From an uncultured Desulfobacterales bacterium (GTDB taxonomy: Bacteria > Desulfobacterota > Desulfobacteria > Desulfobacterales > JAFDCJ01), in contig CALZJV010000116.1 in the NCBI GenBank assembly GCA_945787595.1, positions 1 through 15,689 on the forward strand: 15,689 nt of DNA, given 5' to 3'. The translations under genes and the position numbers were made by a program. Positions 13,767-15,689 of the stretch are shown here, piece by piece. Below the pieces are notes generated by a model. It saw only the letters and a program-made list of their open reading frames with translations, was not told the DNA's origin and did not search any database. Within the stretch, counting starts at the first letter, position 1. Every line of letters starts with the position of its first letter.

Positions 13767-14882
13767 TTGGATCAGAAAGTTGAGATTGTGTTTCTTTCAC
13801 AAGAGGAGATGATTGATGCCGGTGTTCTGGACATGCACCAATGTATCGACACTATGGATGATGTATTCAAATTGTTAGGCGAAAAGGATCATCTGCTGGG
13901 CGGGCCATCCGGGAATCAACATGGAATCAAATTGTGGTTTCCTAAAAATCCTAGCGGACCCAGAATGCCGGTCCAAGGACCTGACCGTCGCTTCATGGCC
14001 TTGGTCTCCTATTTGGGCGGTGATTATCACATTTGTGGAACAAAATGGTACGGATCCAACACTGAAAATCCCGTGAAACACGGATTGCCTCGATCGGTGC
14101 TGCTCGTCATCATCAATGATCCGGAGACAGGTGCGCCGCTGGCAATTATGGACGGCAATCTGATCAGTGCCATGAGGACCGGCGCTGTTATCGGTTTAGG
14201 CGCCAAATACCTGGCGCGCAAGGATGCCGAAGTGGCCGGTATTGTAGCAGCCAGCGTTATCAGCAAAACATGTATCATGGCCTTGGCTGCGGTTTTGCCA
14301 AATCTAAGGGACGTCAAGGTGTTTGATATAAACCGACGCAAAACAGAGACTTTTTGTCAGGAAATGGGACCACAGCTTGGCCTTAATGTCCATCCGGTGG
14401 ATAGTATCGAGGAGGCGGTCAAAGAATCAGACGCCATCAGTACGGCCACGTCCGGAGTTAAGGCCCCGTTTTATCAAAATGAATGGTTCAAACCGGGAGT
14501 CTTTTTCGGCCTGTCATCAGAGGCTAAATTGGATGATGAACTCTGGTTGGGTTCCAGAATTGTGGCTGATAACTGGCAAATGCATTTAGAATGGCGCAAT
14601 GAAACCCAGAAAGCTCCTGAGGATTTAAAAAAAATGTCGATTCATGAGACCTTGCATGATCTTATCCTCGCCGGCAGGTTGAAAGATGAGAATATCGTGG
14701 AGATGGGACACGTCGTTACGGGAGCAACTGCGGCAAGAGAAAATGAGGAACAAAGAGTCATTTTGGCCACCGGAGGCATGGGTACGGAAGATGTGGCTTG
14801 GGGATATGCGGTATATAAAAAGGCCGTGGAGAAAGGCCTTGGCCAGAAACTCAAGCTGTGGGATAAGCCATATTGGTACTAG
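13767..14882 (+). CDS. Ornithine cyclodeaminase / mu-crystallin family protein
   Basis: The 371-residue protein is from the family whose members use NAD(P) for amino-acid deamination or imine/ketimine reduction. It most resembles members annotated as tyramine oxidase subunit B: MIDAGVLDMHQCIDTMDDVF (15-34), GPDRRFMAL (71-79), GTKWYGSNTENP (91-102), GLPRSVLLVIINDPETGAPL (106-125), GNLISAMRTGAV (130-141). The conserved Lys93 before Trp and Asp268 (VADNW) are present. The dinucleotide-binding loop is degenerate: GIVAASVISKTCI (158-170) where relatives have GxGxQA or similar. TTG 13767 is preferred as start because AAGGGG (13754-13759) lies seven bases before it; a GTG at 13713 would overlap the upstream gene by 17 bases. 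It is the last gene of the operon and probably processes the imported compound or a hydrolysis product. Confidence 0.85.
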   Translation: MDQKVEIVFLSQEEMIDAGVLDMHQCIDTMDDVFKLLGEKDHLLGGPSGNQHGIKLWFPKNPSGPRMPVQGPDRRFMALVSYLGGDYHICGTKWYGSNTENPVKHGLPRSVLLVIINDPETGAPLAIMDGNLISAMRTGAVIGLGAKYLARKDAEVAGIVAASVISKTCIMALAAVLPNLRDVKVFDINRRKTETFCQEMGPQLGLNVHPVDSIEEAVKESDAISTATSGVKAPFYQNEWFKPGVFFGLSSEAKLDDELWLGSRIVADNWQMHLEWRNETQKAPEDLKKMSIHETLHDLILAGRLKDENIVEMGHVVTGATAARENEEQRVILATGGMGTEDVAWGYAVYKKAVEKGLGQKLKLWDKPYWY

Positions 14883-14893
14883 ACTTATCGTAA

Positions 14894-14929
14894 CCGTTCA
14901 GGGGTTCAGAGTTCAAAAATTCAGGGTTT
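14894..14929 (-). repeat. Copy C (inverted) of the CCCTGAAC dispersed repeat
   Basis: Read on the minus strand it is a run of CCCTGAA, TTTTTGAA, CTCTGAA and CCCCTGAACGG units. TGAACCCCTGAACG is shared exactly with copy B (9434-9466). It begins 12 bases after the stop of the last operon gene. Confidence 0.5.
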
Positions 14930-14977
14930 AGCGCCACCGCTGGAATGTTTTAACTTTTGTCAAAAAGAGAGGAATCC

Positions 14978-15094
14978 ATTGCTGAAAAAATTGTAGATGC
15001 GGCTTTTACCCTTGTTACCGAAGCCGGAGGACTTCGGAGCCAAGACGTCAAGGGTGAAGCTGTAGTCGGCTGGTGCGGTTGTCTGCCAGGTTGA
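14978..15094 (+). other. Short possible reading frame (38 codons) with ATT in start position
   Basis: AGAGAGG (14966-14972) stands five bases before ATT GCT GAA AAA ATT GTA, which reads on as IAEKIVDAAFTLVTEAGG and ends WCGCLPG at TGA 15092-15094. The good ribosome site, correct spacing and protein-like composition suggest the first codons of a real gene, either using the rare ATT start or, more likely, a decayed gene whose ATG was lost. I do not recognise the product. It follows the operon by 95 bases. Confidence 0.25.
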
Positions 15095-15114
15095 TTCGGA
15101 CGTCTGATGGAAAA

Positions 15115-15138
15115 TGGGGGTACCTTAGGATACCCCCA
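15115..15138 (-). terminator. Hairpin terminator of the low-complexity gene
   Basis: TGGGGGTA (15115-15122) and TACCCCCA (15131-15138) form an eight-base, GC-rich stem. On the minus strand the stem is followed by TTTTCC, and it lies 30 bases past the stop of the minus-strand gene at 15168, as expected for a rho-independent terminator. On the plus strand the downstream sequence ACTTGTATTT is less uridine-rich, but it might also stop transcripts from the operon. Confidence 0.6.
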
Positions 15139-15167
15139 CTTGTATTTCAGATGCAACCGGACGAAAA

Positions 15168-15689
15168 TTAATCGGCGGGACCGTTACCGTCGTCGTCATC
15201 CTGCCCGTATGCATTGGCTGTATGTGTCTTGGTTTGTGATTGAGTTCGCAGCTGCGTTTGGGACTGAGTCTTAGTTTGAGTTTGGGTCTGCACCTGGTTT
15301 TGCAGTTGAGTCTGCGTTTGAGCGTGTTCCTGATTGCGGGTCTGCACCTGGTTTTGCAGTTGAGTCTGCGTTTGAGCGTGTTCCTGATTCCGGGTCTGCA
15401 CCTGGTTTCGCAGTTGAGTCTGTGTTTGAGTGTGTTCCTGATTCCGGGCTTGTACCTGCACCTGGGACTGAGTGCCGCTACCTTGATCAGAGTTTGGCCC
15501 ATTCTGCGATCCCTTTCCCGAACCGCCTCCGTTACCGCCATTGCCACCGGATCCAGCTCCATCGCCATTACCGCCGCCACCGCCGTTGCCATTACCCCCG
15601 TCACCACCGGAGCCTCCTCCGGAACCACCACCTGAGCCGCCGCCGGAACCTCCTCCGGAACCGCCGCCACCTTTTGCCAGAATCATGTC
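15168..15689 (-). CDS. Gly-rich then Gln/Thr-rich low-complexity secreted protein, 3' part
   Basis: The frame is open to the right edge and ends with TAA at 15170-15168. Its first in-window Met (15686) is probably not the start: the following ILAKGGGGSGGG looks like the end of a signal peptide joined to the mature protein, so the start is likely outside the window. The mature part begins with GGGS-type repeats and GN-rich spacers, then about 100 residues of Q/T/N/R-rich sequence containing three 18-residue units of the form RNQEHAQTQTQLQNQVQT. It ends with an acidic QDDDDGNGPAD tail. No cysteine is present. It should be intrinsically disordered, possibly exported or surface-associated; no function can be assigned. 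The coding bias and the terminator beyond it support a real gene. Confidence 0.7.
   Translation of the reverse strand, partial: DMILAKGGGGSGGGSGGGSGGGSGGGSGGDGGNGNGGGGGNGDGAGSGGNGGNGGGSGKGSQNGPNSDQGSGTQSQVQVQARNQEHTQTQTQLRNQVQTRNQEHAQTQTQLQNQVQTRNQEHAQTQTQLQNQVQTQTQTKTQSQTQLRTQSQTKTHTANAYGQDDDDGNGPAD
15291..15452. repeat. Three tandem 54-base repeats
   Basis: Units start at 15291, 15345 and 15399, each beginning CACCTGGTTT on the plus strand. Units one and two are nearly identical, and the third (distal in the plus direction) has more changes. A divergent fourth start is visible at about 15453. The length is a multiple of three, so copy-number change would keep the coding frame of the minus-strand protein. 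Confidence 0.85.

Overview
The window looks like part of a Desulfobacterota (Desulfobacterales-type) chromosome. This is an inference from moderate GC, a lipoprotein with an OmpA tail, a zinc-finger/J-domain protein of a kind I associate with that group, a Gly/Gln/Thr-rich repeat protein, and many short intergenic repeats. No rRNA, tRNA or CRISPR array was seen, and no species can be named.

Left part (1-4621). A membrane-anchored protein is cut by the left edge (minus strand). After a 550-base gap comes a minus-strand lipoprotein with a C-terminal OmpA-like peptidoglycan-binding domain. A long intergenic region follows with a 147-base near-palindromic repeat. Then come a zinc-finger/J-domain gene apparently split by a frameshift, a decayed ornithine-cyclodeaminase-family fragment, and an enoyl-CoA hydratase family gene whose real start is a GTG well inside the longest open frame.

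Central operon (4945-14882, plus strand). This is a complete peptide/nickel-type (Dpp/Opp) ABC importer: binding protein, two permeases, two ATPases. It is followed by two tandem M29-type metallopeptidase paralogues and an ornithine cyclodeaminase/mu-crystallin family protein. The likely logic is uptake of a small peptide or amino-acid-like compound, metal-dependent cleavage (or ring opening, since NicX-type dioxygenases share the M29 fold family), then NAD(P)-type or imine chemistry on the product. The substrate cannot be read from sequence. The binding protein has its domain order circularly permuted: the segment that normally ends a family 5 binding protein sits just after the signal peptide.

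Several operon junctions carry repeats: a REP-like inverted pair, a 265-base palindromic MITE with an 8-base target duplication, copies of two short dispersed repeats, and an AT-rich hairpin. A related repeat copy about 1.1 kb away resembles the unoccupied target of the MITE.

Right end (14883-15689). A short, possibly decayed reading frame and a hairpin terminator precede the 3' end of a minus-strand low-complexity protein with three 54-base tandem repeats. It runs off the right edge.
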